Below are positions 17,965 to 27,197 of a stretch of DNA of 64,000 nucleotides, piece after piece. A model generated the notes under the pieces. That model was not told the origin of the DNA. It was given only the letters and a program-made list of their open reading frames with translations, and searched no databases. Position 1 is the first letter of the stretch, and every line of letters begins with the position of its first letter. The stretch covers positions 124,001 through 188,000 of the forward strand of contig OX638293.1 in the NCBI GenBank assembly GCA_951812335.1, in the 5' to 3' direction. Made by a program: the position numbers and the translations under genes. The stretch is from Rhodothermales bacterium. Its GTDB lineage: Bacteria; Bacteroidota; Rhodothermia; Rhodothermales; VXPQ01.

Positions 17965-18921
17965 CTATGCGACCCGGTACGGAATATTCCTGGCGCCGCT
18001 GAACACAGCCTGAACGGCTTCGGCACACATTTGCGCCATTCTAGAGCGCGTCGCATTCGTTGCACTCCCAAGATGCGGCGCCAGCACTACATTGTCGAGA
18101 TCGAGCAAACCCGGATGCACCGAGGGTTCATGCTCGAAAACATCCAGGCCTGCCGCCCGAATCGTGCGGTTGCGAAGCGCATCGACAAGCGCCCCTTCAT
18201 CCACGACAGCGCCACGAGCCGTATTCACCAGGATGGACGACGGCTTCATACGCGCAAGCGCCTCGCGCCCGATGAGCCGCCGACTGGACGCATTCAGGCT
18301 GCAATGCAAAGAAACGACATCGCTGGTTTCCAGAAGCGTATCCATGGAAACAAGTTGGGCGCCCAGTTGTCGCTCCACAGACAGATTGGCGGGAGAGCGA
18401 TTGTGGTAGCATACACGCATCCCGAAACCGATGGCGCGGCGCGCCACTGCAGCCCCGATTCTACCCAAACCCACGATACCTATTATACTACCACTCAGAT
18501 CGGCTCCCAGCATGAGATCCGCTTCCCATCTTGAAAACGCCCCGGCTCGTACATACCGGTCCGCCGGCACAACATTCCGGGCCGCCGCCAGAAGCAACGC
18601 AAACGCCATATCCGCTGTGGCTTCCGTGAGTACACCCGGCGTATTCGTTACAACAACCCCTCTGGCGCGCGCCGCTGCCAGATCAATGTTGTCGTACCCT
18701 ACCGCATACTGCGCCACCACCTTAATACGGGGGCAAGCACACAACACCCGGTCGGTCACCGGATCCGACAATAACGTGATCAGTGCATCGGCCCCACGGG
18801 CAATATCGATCAATTGTTCCTCATCCGGGCCGCCGGCCGAAAATTGATGCTGGACAAGCTCGTGTCCATTAAGCAGGTGCAGTCCCCCGAAGGGCAACGG
18901 TCGCGTTACAACGATGCGCAT
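17965..18921 (-). CDS. D-isomer-specific 2-hydroxyacid dehydrogenase (glyoxylate/hydroxypyruvate reductase type)
   Basis: 318-aa NAD(P)-dependent dehydrogenase. The nucleotide-binding motif is GIVGLGRIGAAVARR near 147-161. The catalytic set is NTARGAVVDE (Arg), DVFEHEP (Glu) and LAPHLGSAT (His). The N-terminal substrate domain contains VAQYAVGYDNID. It fits the GyaR-type group that reduces glyoxylate or hydroxypyruvate; phosphoglycerate dehydrogenase SerA is less likely because there is no ACT domain. Convergent with the permease (28 bp apart) and divergent from the glycosyltransferase gene. Confidence 0.9.
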   Translation of the reverse strand: MRIVVTRPLPFGGLHLLNGHELVQHQFSAGGPDEEQLIDIARGADALITLLSDPVTDRVLCACPRIKVVAQYAVGYDNIDLAAARARGVVVTNTPGVLTEATADMAFALLLAAARNVVPADRYVRAGAFSRWEADLMLGADLSGSIIGIVGLGRIGAAVARRAIGFGMRVCYHNRSPANLSVERQLGAQLVSMDTLLETSDVVSLHCSLNASSRRLIGREALARMKPSSILVNTARGAVVDEGALVDALRNRTIRAAGLDVFEHEPSVHPGLLDLDNVVLAPHLGSATNATRSRMAQMCAEAVQAVFSGARNIPYRVA

Positions 18922-19167
18922 GATTGGCGGAAGAAATCAGGAAACATAGCCCACAAGAAAAACAAAATCGAGCAGAAAGTACATGCAAGAGCACGTTACG
19001 AAGAATGTTTTTGCAATAGCCGTGGAACCACAACCTTCCATGGGAAACCGCCGACGGAAAAACATCGACATGCCAGGGAGATATCCGGAAACCGGTAAGG
19101 GTGGGCGATGGTTATCGAAAGGTTAGAGCCATTTCCCCGCGTCATTCCGATCGCTGCCGTCATCGAA

Positions 19168-20361
19168 ATGAAAATTCTGTTTATTGTGCAAGGGGAAGGG
19201 CGAGGGCATCTTACACAGGCGCTCGCCCTGCAAACCATGCTGTGTAAAGCAGGTCACGAATTAGTCGGTGTGCTCGCCGGGAACGTTCGTAACCGAGATA
19301 TTCCCGACGTATTTGCCCAACGAATCAATGCCCCGATCCGTCGTTTCGGATCGCCGGGTTTCAGCATCGGGAAAGAACAGCGTGCTATTAATTCACTCGA
19401 CACGCTTATCGAAAACATCAGGCGCATACCCATCTTCAAGCGTAGCCTGCAAGTTCTCGACCAAACGATTAAAACAACGCGTCCGGATCTTGTGCTTACT
19501 TTCTACGAACCGATGGCTGGCGTATACCAGGCGCTTTATCGCTCGAACGTACCGTTTGTAGCTATCGGGCATCAGTACATGTTCGATCATCCGATATACG
19601 ACTTTGCTCCAGGCAAGCCGGTCGATCGTTCGGCCATGAAGCTGTTCACCCGCCTTACCGGTTTCCGGACCACATGGAAGCTCGCGCTCTCCCTGTATCC
19701 GGCAGAAGATCTTCCGGACGCTCGCCTTTCGGTGATTCCTCCGCTTCTGCGCGAGGAAGCACTGGCCCTGTCGAACACCAATGTCCGGGAGGATTTTTTT
19801 CTGATCTATCTCCTCAATCGAGGTTATGCGAAACAGGTGATCGAATGGCACAAGAAACACCCGGCGCAACGCCTCGAATGCTTTTGGGACAACCCGGAAG
19901 TCGACGACATCGTGCAGTACAGCAATACGCTTCGCTTCAACCGATTGCACGATACCAGATTTCTCGAGCTCATGGCCCGTTGCAACGGGCTGGTATGTAC
20001 GGCCGGATTCGAATCGGTTTCCGAAGCGCTCTTCCTCGGGAAACCTGTGATGGCCGTACCGGTCGAGGGGCACTATGAGCAACTGTGCAATGCTTTCGAA
20101 ATAGAAAAAATGGGTTGCGGAATCCGCAGCGGCAAATTCGACATGAACTTACTGACGAATTTCATTGCGCAGTACGATGCGAAGCGGGACGACTTTCGAA
20201 GTTGGGTCCTGCAAGCGGAAGATCGCGCCATGTCTGTCCTGGAGACCGTGGCCGCGAACCATCCCCCCGCGACCGGCAGCGCTTTCGGCGGACATGGACT
20301 TGCGCAGAAGCCCACCTCTCCGGCCCCGTCCGCCACACGCATAGCGCGCACGCAAGCATAA
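19168..20361 (+). CDS. MJ1255-like glycosyltransferase
   Basis: 397 aa from ATG 19168 (MKILFIVQGEGRGHLTQALA); an in-frame ATG at 19108 would add 20 unconserved residues. The N-terminal GEGRGH loop and the C-terminal CTAGFESVSEALFLGKPVM block, followed by PVEGHYEQLCNA, are typical of GT-B enzymes related to MurG/GT28 and the MJ1255 family. Acceptor and donor sugars cannot be told from sequence. The last 30 residues are low-complexity and Ala/Pro-rich. It stands at the left edge of the sugar-nucleotide region, and a surface-glycan role is inferred from that. Confidence 0.75.
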   Translation: MKILFIVQGEGRGHLTQALALQTMLCKAGHELVGVLAGNVRNRDIPDVFAQRINAPIRRFGSPGFSIGKEQRAINSLDTLIENIRRIPIFKRSLQVLDQTIKTTRPDLVLTFYEPMAGVYQALYRSNVPFVAIGHQYMFDHPIYDFAPGKPVDRSAMKLFTRLTGFRTTWKLALSLYPAEDLPDARLSVIPPLLREEALALSNTNVREDFFLIYLLNRGYAKQVIEWHKKHPAQRLECFWDNPEVDDIVQYSNTLRFNRLHDTRFLELMARCNGLVCTAGFESVSEALFLGKPVMAVPVEGHYEQLCNAFEIEKMGCGIRSGKFDMNLLTNFIAQYDAKRDDFRSWVLQAEDRAMSVLETVAANHPPATGSAFGGHGLAQKPTSPAPSATRIARTQA

Positions 20362-20422
20362 CGCGGTCGGCATACAGCCACTCGACGGAAATCGAACCTG
20401 TGCCTATACCTTCAAACACCGC

Positions 20423-21442
20423 TTAGTGCGCACCCGGAGGAATAGAGATAATCTCCGCATGATCGCCGATGTTCAGTATCCGGGCGTCCGGATGCACATG
20501 GGCATATCTGCCGACAAGAGAATCCGTCAACACCGCACCGCGCATCACGGCATGAGAAAACACAATGGACCGCTCAATGATACAGCGGCGCACATCGGCG
20601 CCCGCCTCAATTGAAACGTAAGGACCTACGACAGAATCCACGACGCGAGCACCCGGCCCGATATACACAGGAGGAATGACGATACTGTTTTCCACATCCC
20701 CCTCTGACGCGCCGGCGTCTTCCTTTTCAAGAAGACGCCGAGTCGTATCCATTAGTGCAGAGATGGTGCCGCAATCGAGCCATTCCGTTACGGAAGCGGT
20801 CGTAAAGGCATCGCCGCGCCTTATCATGCGATCAAAGGCATCGGTTAGTTGAAACTCCCCACCTTTGCCACGCAGGTTGTCGGCAATAATCCCCTCGATC
20901 GCCCCCCGGAGCTCCATGAGTTCACGTACATAATAGATGCCGACAAGCGCCTCGGTAGATATGGGTTCGGATGGTTTTTCAACCAGTTTCACAACCTGAT
21001 CGCCCTCCCGTACAGCCACTCCGAATCGGCTGGGGTCCTCAACATGTTTCACCATAGCGACCACATCGGCATCCTTGAAATCAAGGCCCGCATCCATGTC
21101 GAAAACCGTGTCCGCAAAGACCACGACGCCAGGACCTTGCAGATACTCCCGGGCGGCATCGACCGCATGAGCCGTGCCTTCCGCGGTCTCCTGCACAGCA
21201 AATCGGGGGCGCATATCGTGCCGGGCGCATATTTCCCGCAGCATTTCATACACATTTTTTCCGAAATCCGGACCGAGGACAAAAACTCCTTCATTCAGAC
21301 GTACGGGCAATACGCGATTGAACGTATCCACTATTCGCTCCACCATACTACGCCCCCTGACAGGAATCAGGGGCTTGGGCGTAACATGCGAATGGGGCCG
21401 AACGCGCGTACCGCGGCCGGCCATGGGGACAATGAGCTTCAT
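20423..21442 (-). CDS. Sugar-1-phosphate nucleotidyltransferase with left-handed beta-helix tail
   Basis: 339-aa NDP-sugar pyrophosphorylase. The Rossmann-like catalytic domain starts MKLIVPMAGRGTRVRPHSHV, with the nucleotide-binding G-x-G-T-R-x-R loop at 9-15 and sugar-binding LVEKPSEP near 160. The C-terminal 90 residues are hexapeptide-like repeats (VIPPVYIGPGARVVDSVVG). This domain order matches archaeal/bacterial glucose-1-phosphate thymidylyl- or uridylyltransferases and GlmU-like proteins; the exact sugar and nucleotide remain open. Convergent with the glycosyltransferase and probably serving the same surface-glycan supply. Confidence 0.85.
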   Translation of the reverse strand: MKLIVPMAGRGTRVRPHSHVTPKPLIPVRGRSMVERIVDTFNRVLPVRLNEGVFVLGPDFGKNVYEMLREICARHDMRPRFAVQETAEGTAHAVDAAREYLQGPGVVVFADTVFDMDAGLDFKDADVVAMVKHVEDPSRFGVAVREGDQVVKLVEKPSEPISTEALVGIYYVRELMELRGAIEGIIADNLRGKGGEFQLTDAFDRMIRRGDAFTTASVTEWLDCGTISALMDTTRRLLEKEDAGASEGDVENSIVIPPVYIGPGARVVDSVVGPYVSIEAGADVRRCIIERSIVFSHAVMRGAVLTDSLVGRYAHVHPDARILNIGDHAEIISIPPGAH

Positions 21443-21560
21443 AAAGCAGATCTTCTATCGGGCATCCGGGAAACCGTGTCGCCGGACAAACACTTTGTGA
21501 ACATGAAATGAATAGAAAGACGCCGCAGGGAGTGCATGACGGGTGCGGCAGCATATCCAT

Positions 21561-21612
21561 GGAAAGATACGAATATCTTCCCTGCCCGACGATGCGGAAG
21601 AAAATCGTCGGG
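21561..21612. promoter_or_regulatory. Pair of adjacent hairpins in a divergent intergenic region
   Basis: Two inverted repeats lie back to back between the nucleotidyltransferase and TPR genes. The first is GGAAAGATA-cgaa-TATCTTCC (21561-21581). The second is CCCGACGAT (21585-21593) paired with ATCGTCGGG (21604-21612), a perfect 9-bp stem with a 10-base loop. Neither is followed by a T-run, so a terminator is unlikely; an operator or structured leader is possible. About 130 bp upstream of the TPR gene. Confidence 0.4.
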
Positions 21613-21739
21613 ATCACTATCTTGTAGTAGTAAGCACGAGGAATCGTTTTCTCAGTCGCAAGGGGAACCCCATCCCTCTGTGCATGTATTCTCTTGCCGA
21701 TTCCGCCCTGTCCGAATTCCATAGTCGTACAAACACGCA

Positions 21740-22582
21740 ATGACGATGAGTACCTTCAAGTCCTTTGCAGTGCTTGCACTGCTTTTCTGCCTCCTTACGG
21801 GAATCCAGGCCTCTCCGGTTCAAGCCCAGGCATACAAGGAAGCGTTCAACGCCGCCATAGAAGCCGCCAAGGCCAAGGATTACCCCACAGCCCGAGATGA
21901 GTTCGCACGCGCCTCTGAATTGGCGAGGCAGGAAAACGATGCGGAAATCGCTGAGAAATCAGCCAGCAATGCAGCGAAAATCGACTATAATATAGGCAAG
22001 GGACTCGTCGAGCAGGAAAATTTCGCAGGCGCCCTTGAGCGATTCAACAACGGTATCGAGTTGTATCCGAGTTACGTCAAGAATTACGAAGGCAAGGCGC
22101 TTTCCCTGAAAAAACTGGAACGGGTCGAAGAAGCCATCCAGGCTTACGAGGACTTGATCGCTTTTGGAAAAGAGCACAACGATACCCAAGCGTTGCGCAA
22201 GGGGGAGTCCGGCATTCGGGACCACTTTAATTTTCTGGCTTCTTCCGCATTGGGCCGTCGATCCGAGCCGTCGGCCTCCGATGCCCGCGAAGCCATCGCT
22301 AATCTGGAAGAACTCCAGAAGCGTGTCGATGCGGATGCGGATACGTACTTCTATCTTGCCGTCGCCCACAATGCGCTGGGCAACTACGATCAAGCCGTAT
22401 CTCTTACCGACCAGGCACTCGGCATTCACCGTGGCAGCCGAACGGATGCAGCAAAAATTCACTTCGCGAGGGGTGAAGCGCTCATGTATGCCGGGAATAT
22501 CACGGCCGCCAAGGAATCGTTCGAAAATGCCCGGTACGGTAATTACAAGAGCCCGGCCGAACATTATATCGAAACCCTTTGA
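21740..22582 (+). CDS. Secreted TPR-repeat protein
   Basis: 280 aa with a clear signal peptide (MTMSTFKSFAVLALLFCLLT... cleaved near VQAQA, about residue 30). The mature part is helical, with about four to five tetratricopeptide-like units: AAIEAAKAKDYPTARDEFAR, GALERFNNGIELYPSYVKNY, AIQAYEDLIAFGKEHNDTQA and a C-terminal YFYLAVAHNALGNYDQAVSL. No enzymatic motif. A periplasmic scaffold role is the usual inference. It starts at ATG 21740 or 21746, and a rho-independent terminator (22653-22688) follows 70 bp after the stop. Confidence 0.8.
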   Translation: MTMSTFKSFAVLALLFCLLTGIQASPVQAQAYKEAFNAAIEAAKAKDYPTARDEFARASELARQENDAEIAEKSASNAAKIDYNIGKGLVEQENFAGALERFNNGIELYPSYVKNYEGKALSLKKLERVEEAIQAYEDLIAFGKEHNDTQALRKGESGIRDHFNFLASSALGRRSEPSASDAREAIANLEELQKRVDADADTYFYLAVAHNALGNYDQAVSLTDQALGIHRGSRTDAAKIHFARGEALMYAGNITAAKESFENARYGNYKSPAEHYIETL

Positions 22583-22652
22583 CGACGCATCGTACTTCCC
22601 TGGGTGCTGTATGAACATCGTGCGTACGACATCCTTGCGCCGACAAGAAGAA

Positions 22653-22688
22653 AGCTCTGTACCCGGTTGAGTACAGGGCTTTTTTTTT
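22653..22688 (+). terminator. Rho-independent terminator after the TPR gene
   Basis: Stem AGCTCTGTAC (22653-22662) pairs with GTACAGGGCT (22671-22680) around an 8-base loop and is followed directly by eight T residues. It closes the TPR transcript and separates it from the downstream acetyltransferase gene. Confidence 0.9.
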
Positions 22689-22720
22689 GGAATAAAAAGA
22701 TGCTCTCGTCATCATATACG

Positions 22721-22727
22721 AAAGGAG
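22721..22727 (+). promoter_or_regulatory. Strong ribosome binding site deciding the acetyltransferase start
   Basis: AAAGGAG ends 5 bases before the ATG at 22733. It is one of the few clear Shine-Dalgarno sequences in this window and selects 22733 over in-frame upstream codons at 22604 and 22700. Confidence 0.75.
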
Positions 22728-22732
22728 ATGTC

Positions 22733-23578
22733 ATGACCCAGCGATCAAGGAAGTCCACCGGAGTAAAGGGGCAATTTACTTTCAGCGCCGATTCGATCTC
22801 TGCCGGAAAAGAAGTATCTGTCGGACACCACGTTATCGTTGAAGATGGGGTTCGCATCGGCTCATACACTCGTATAGGGCACCACACCTCCATCGCCCGT
22901 AATGCGCAAATCGGCGAAGGGTGTGAAATCGGCGGACATGTCGTCATCCACGAAGCGGTGCAGATAGGCAACGATGTCCGGATCGATGACGGCGCCGTCA
23001 TCGGCAAACAACCTATGGTGGCGCAAAACAGCGCAGTAACCCGGAAACGGAAGCAGCCACCTTGCCGAATCGGATCGGGATGCCTGCTCGGAACAGGAGT
23101 AATCATATATGCGGGATGCGTTCTGGGAGAACATGTGCTGGTAGCGGATCTGGCTACAATCCGCGAGGAAGTACGTGTCGGGAGCCATACTATCGTTGGG
23201 CGCGGCGTCGCTATCGAAAACGAATGCGCCATTGGGCAGTTTTGCAAAATCGAAACGAATGCATACCTCGCCGCATACTCGGTGCTGGAAGATCGTGTAT
23301 TCGTAGCCCCGGGCGTGCTCACAAGCAATGACAATTTCCTGGGCCGCACGCAAGTCCGGCATTTCAAGGGAGCGGTCGTGCGCCGGGGCGCCCGCCTCGG
23401 CGCCGGATCGGTAATCTTGCCCGGGATGGAAATCGAAGCCGATGCGGTCATAGCCGCCGGGGCGCTTCTTACCAAAGATGCCGCGGCGCGTACGATCTAC
23501 GCAGGTGTTCCCGCACGTACGCATCGCGCCGTTCCTGAAGAGCAATTGCTCGAAAATCAGGGATGGGAAGACGTATAA
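22733..23578 (+). CDS. Left-handed beta-helix N-acyltransferase, WbpD/WlbB-like
   Basis: 281-aa hexapeptide-repeat (LbH) transferase. Repeats of the I-G-x-x type run through most of the protein (VGHHVIVEDGVRIGSYTRIG, IGEGCEIGGHVVIHEAVQIG). The C-terminal VRRGARLGAGSVILPGMEIE and IYAGVPAR are typical of CoA-dependent sugar N-acetyltransferases. Together with the adjacent aminotransferase it matches the WbpD-WbpE pair of UDP-2,3-diacetamido-uronic acid synthesis, where it would acetylate the 3-amino group of UDP-GlcNAc(3NH2)A. The repeat domain is longer than WbpD (about 190 aa), so a different sugar, or LpxA-like chemistry, is possible. Confidence 0.75.
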   Translation: MTQRSRKSTGVKGQFTFSADSISAGKEVSVGHHVIVEDGVRIGSYTRIGHHTSIARNAQIGEGCEIGGHVVIHEAVQIGNDVRIDDGAVIGKQPMVAQNSAVTRKRKQPPCRIGSGCLLGTGVIIYAGCVLGEHVLVADLATIREEVRVGSHTIVGRGVAIENECAIGQFCKIETNAYLAAYSVLEDRVFVAPGVLTSNDNFLGRTQVRHFKGAVVRRGARLGAGSVILPGMEIEADAVIAAGALLTKDAAARTIYAGVPARTHRAVPEEQLLENQGWEDV

Positions 23579-23643
23579 CCCGCACGTTTGATTTCGACAT
23601 ACCGCACCATGAACCACCCAAAGCATAGCTCGCCGGATTCGAA

Positions 23644-24780
23644 ATGAACGTCAAGATGGCGGATCTGCGCGGTCAATACGAAACGATCGCACCCGAAATC
23701 GACAAGGCCATCCGGTCGGTTCTGGAGCACACGGCTTTCATACGGGGCCGGGAAGTGGAGGAACTGGAATCCGAACTGGCCGACTACCTCGACGTATCGC
23801 ATGTCCTCGGCGTCGCAAACGGAACCGACGCCCTGCAAATCGCCATGATGTCCCTCGGCGTCCGACCCGGGGATGAAATCATCACCTCTGCATTCACGTT
23901 CATTGCGACGGCCGAGGCAGCAGCCTTGCTCGGCGCAACACCCGTCTTCGCCGACATCAACCCCCGAACCTTCAACATCGACCCCGAATGCATCGAGGCG
24001 TCGATCACGCCGCGTACGAAAGCCATCGTTCCGATACACCTGTTCGGTCAGCCGGCGGATATGGCGCCCATCATGGAAATCGCCCGCAGGCATGGACTGG
24101 GCGTCATCGAGGACAATGCACAGGCCATCGGTGCGAAATACCGGGGCAAAAAAACCGGATGCATCGGCAACATCGGGTGCCTTTCCTTCTTCCCCACCAA
24201 AAATCTGGGGTGCTACGGAGACGGAGGAGCGATATTGACCAACGACGCAGTCCTGTACAAAAAGGCCCGCATGACATCGAACCATGGCGCCGAACGAAAA
24301 TACTACAACGAAACCGTCGGTATGAATAGCCGGCTCGACACAATCCAGGCCGCCATTCTGAAGGTCAAACTCCGACATCTCGACACAGACCATGCCCGCC
24401 GTCGACAGGCTGCACAGGTCTACGACACCCTGTTCGACGGCCATCCATTTATTACGACACCGCATCATACCCCCGATCGGACGCATGTATATCACCAATA
24501 CACGCTCCGTATCTCCGAGGAAGCGCCCGGAAAAAGAGACGGCCTTGCCGCACATCTGACAGAGCACGGCATTCCACACGCGATATACTACCCCGTACCT
24601 CTCCATAACCTTCCCGTTTTTGCAAGCGGCGGTTGCCGAAAAGGCCCGCTCGACGAAACAGAAAAAGCTTCCCGCGAAGTGCTCTCCCTCCCCATGCATC
24701 CCCTGCTCACGGAACGCGAACAGCAATACATTGCAGATAACATCATGCAATACTTCGACCGTGTCGTATCGACCGGCTGA
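23644..24780 (+). CDS. DegT/DnrJ/EryC1 sugar aminotransferase, WbpE-like
   Basis: 378-aa PLP-dependent aminotransferase acting on keto-sugar nucleotides. Visible motifs are ANGTDALQIAMMSLGVRPGD (cofactor phosphate region), EDNAQAIGAKYRG, and SFFPTKNLGCYGDGGAI with the PLP-binding lysine in PTKNLG. NETVGMNSRLDTIQAAIL completes the fold. N-terminal MADLRGQYETIAPEIDKAI is characteristic of the WbpE/WlbC subgroup that makes UDP-GlcNAc(3NH2)A using glutamate. It starts at ATG 23644, 65 bp after the acetyltransferase, and the two probably share a transcript. Convergent with the next gene. Confidence 0.88.
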   Translation: MNVKMADLRGQYETIAPEIDKAIRSVLEHTAFIRGREVEELESELADYLDVSHVLGVANGTDALQIAMMSLGVRPGDEIITSAFTFIATAEAAALLGATPVFADINPRTFNIDPECIEASITPRTKAIVPIHLFGQPADMAPIMEIARRHGLGVIEDNAQAIGAKYRGKKTGCIGNIGCLSFFPTKNLGCYGDGGAILTNDAVLYKKARMTSNHGAERKYYNETVGMNSRLDTIQAAILKVKLRHLDTDHARRRQAAQVYDTLFDGHPFITTPHHTPDRTHVYHQYTLRISEEAPGKRDGLAAHLTEHGIPHAIYYPVPLHNLPVFASGGCRKGPLDETEKASREVLSLPMHPLLTEREQQYIADNIMQYFDRVVSTG

Positions 24781-24829
24781 AACCGAGCAGAAAAACTGCG
24801 GACACAATCACAGCAAATTCGTCGCTTGC

Positions 24830-27013
24830 TTATCGAAGCGCCATGATGCTCCAGGTCCGGATTTTTTCTTCGGACTTCAGGCGGACAATGTAGAGACCGG
24901 GCGCAATCCCTTGCCCGGAAATATCGCACCCGTCCCATTCGAACTCGGAATGTTCGGTACGCGTACGGAAGACACGCCTGCCGAGCATATCGAATATCTC
25001 TGCTTCTGTGCCAGGCGATAACGAGGGAATACGCAGGATGTCTCTGCAGACATGGAATGGATTCGGATACGGCGGCTTTGCATCCGTATCCGGATTGGAA
25101 TCGGCAGGGGGAAGTAATTTGGGGGGGCGTTCCCGGACCACGATCCGGTTGCGGGCCTTGTCGATCACGGTAGCGTAACGCGGCGAATCCACCGGACCCG
25201 ACAGGACGATATCCATAACCCCGGCCTCCAGCGCCTCCCCGTCCGAAACATATCCCACGATACGGACCTCGCCCCTCATCTCGTCATAACCGCTTCCCAA
25301 AGCGACCCGGCTCTCCGTAGAAGCATACACCGAGGCGCCCGGCGCCGGAGAAGGCGCAATAAACTGAAAACCCCGCATGGAGGTATCGTATCGCAGCCTT
25401 AGCACGTACTTGCCTCCCCCCTCATCGATACGTTCCACATGCGCCATGGCGTCCCCTGTTTTACCTGCCGGTACGGTGTCCATCGGAAAAAATACCCCAT
25501 CGGGCCACTGACCCCGTATAACCGCTTGCGAAAGCACGGTCAAATCACGTACGTCGAGCGCATCGTCTCCTGCGGGAAACGGAAAGAGGTCCACGGCAGC
25601 CACTTGCAGAGGCGTGGCCGTCAGCCGCGCCAATACGAAGTCGATGGCATGCACAATGTCCATGACATCGACGGAGCCGTCACCCTCGGCGTCGCCGCGA
25701 CCGCCGCGGCCCTTTCCGGTTATCGATACGATGGACGGGGAATTATCCCCGTTATGTTCGAAGAAAATCATGGCCTGCTGATGGCCAAAAGCCGTACTCG
25801 ATGGAGAAAACGTCACATACATATCCATGCTGTCCCCCGGCGCTACCATACCGGAACGCGGGTGCACGGTAAAAAGCGGATTATCGCTCGTTATGTTTGT
25901 CACCTGCAGATCTGCTTGATCGGCAGTGTTTTTCACCCGAACGAGCACGCTGTCGGACCCCCCCACATCGACATCGCCCACATCGAAAGCTGTGGAAGAA
26001 ACACTAAAAACGGGCACGGGAGGACGCACGGTGAGCGCATATTTTGCGGCTCCGATCGCAATACCCGCATCGGCGCCATCCGATACCGCTTGCGCTCCCA
26101 CCGCATTCGACAAAACAAGCGTATCGTTTTGAGAAACGGCTACCGCATCGGCACGGAGTTGCAGTGTAAGAAGAGGATCGTATCGTCCCGATGGCAAAGC
26201 AGAAGTCCCTTGCCCCAGCAACACGACCCTGAGGTTGCTTCCCGATACAGCGTATCGCAAGGTCCAGGACACGTTATCGGACACCGCATCGCCCCGCACG
26301 ATATCCCCGAGACTCAACTGGCCAAGCAGCCAGCGCACATCGAACTGGATACCCGTTACGCCAGGAAGCGCTGTCAGATCAAGCGAGAGCGGTACATCTA
26401 TGGCGTGATCTCCGGATCCGGATACAAGACTCCCGCTACTTTCGCTGAATTGCAAGGCGCCGCTGACGGCGTCGGCCGTGGCGTATGCTATCACGCGTAT
26501 ATCGTCGATACGGATATTGCCGGAACTACTCGCCCCGATCCCTTCGAAACGAAGCGCCACACTGGATTGATCGAGAAGAGAAGACGGCAACGGTACAGAA
26601 ACATCGCGGTAACTCGATGTTGCCGCCGGTACAGCCGCCCCCGCCCCCAACACGACGATCGGAAACGTGACCCCGCCATCGATGGAGGCCGTTATACGCA
26701 GATTGGCGCGATCGTAGGAACCGGTCCGGCGAATCGAATACGTTAGCGTAGCAAGTCCGGCTCCGACCAGGCCGAAGCCGGGCGTGACAGCGGACGTAGC
26801 GCTCGAACCGCTATGCTCCAGATTATTCCCCCCCGAACCGGAAGAAGGGGTCGTAGTACCGGTCTTCCAGCCAGCTCCCAGTATCCACCCGGGCGGACCG
26901 TCTGGCGGTATCGCCCCGGTAAAATCCTCTTCAAAAGCGGTCGTCTGTGCATATCCGGCGGCCACGGGCAACAGCAGCCAGAGAAAAGAAAAGAAAACGA
27001 TGGAAACAGGCAT
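24830..27013 (-). CDS. T9SS-sorted surface protein with cohesin-like, Ig-like and dockerin-like parts
   Basis: 727-aa exported protein. The signal peptide is MPVSIVFFSFLWLLLPVAAG, cleaved near YAQ (about 23). Apparent order: a jelly-roll-like region (about 25-180, with SSVALRFEGIGASSSGNIRI), a cohesin-like segment (about 185-320), and an ASH/HYDIN-type Ig domain (about 330-435, FDVGDVDVGGSDSVLVRVKN). A dockerin-like DAEGDGSVDVMDIVHAIDFV stretch (about 440-510) follows. The C-terminal sorting domain carries PPYPNPFHVCRDILRI and GQGIAPGLYIVRLKS. The last is the type A signal recognised by the type IX system. No catalytic motif was found; adhesion or a structural role is likely. Confidence 0.8.
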   Translation of the reverse strand: MPVSIVFFSFLWLLLPVAAGYAQTTAFEEDFTGAIPPDGPPGWILGAGWKTGTTTPSSGSGGNNLEHSGSSATSAVTPGFGLVGAGLATLTYSIRRTGSYDRANLRITASIDGGVTFPIVVLGAGAAVPAATSSYRDVSVPLPSSLLDQSSVALRFEGIGASSSGNIRIDDIRVIAYATADAVSGALQFSESSGSLVSGSGDHAIDVPLSLDLTALPGVTGIQFDVRWLLGQLSLGDIVRGDAVSDNVSWTLRYAVSGSNLRVVLLGQGTSALPSGRYDPLLTLQLRADAVAVSQNDTLVLSNAVGAQAVSDGADAGIAIGAAKYALTVRPPVPVFSVSSTAFDVGDVDVGGSDSVLVRVKNTADQADLQVTNITSDNPLFTVHPRSGMVAPGDSMDMYVTFSPSSTAFGHQQAMIFFEHNGDNSPSIVSITGKGRGGRGDAEGDGSVDVMDIVHAIDFVLARLTATPLQVAAVDLFPFPAGDDALDVRDLTVLSQAVIRGQWPDGVFFPMDTVPAGKTGDAMAHVERIDEGGGKYVLRLRYDTSMRGFQFIAPSPAPGASVYASTESRVALGSGYDEMRGEVRIVGYVSDGEALEAGVMDIVLSGPVDSPRYATVIDKARNRIVVRERPPKLLPPADSNPDTDAKPPYPNPFHVCRDILRIPSLSPGTEAEIFDMLGRRVFRTRTEHSEFEWDGCDISGQGIAPGLYIVRLKSEEKIRTWSIMALR

Positions 27014-27197
27014 GATGGACGATGCGCGACATCTCCGATGTGCGCCGTGTCAAATGAGGCATAAAAAGCAGCCCATGGCCCCCGACCATACGACCGCCGC
27101 ATTCCGCCCATAGACACCCAACCTGCACAAATGTAACCCCTGTCCCGAAATTTATTCCGAACGTTTTTTGCGGTCCTGGAAGTACCCGGAGGCGCCG

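Noticed and set aside
17939-17972. ATAGCC/GGCTAT inverted repeat between the permease and dehydrogenase genes
   Set aside because: Only six pairs with a long loop and no T-run; too weak to call a terminator.
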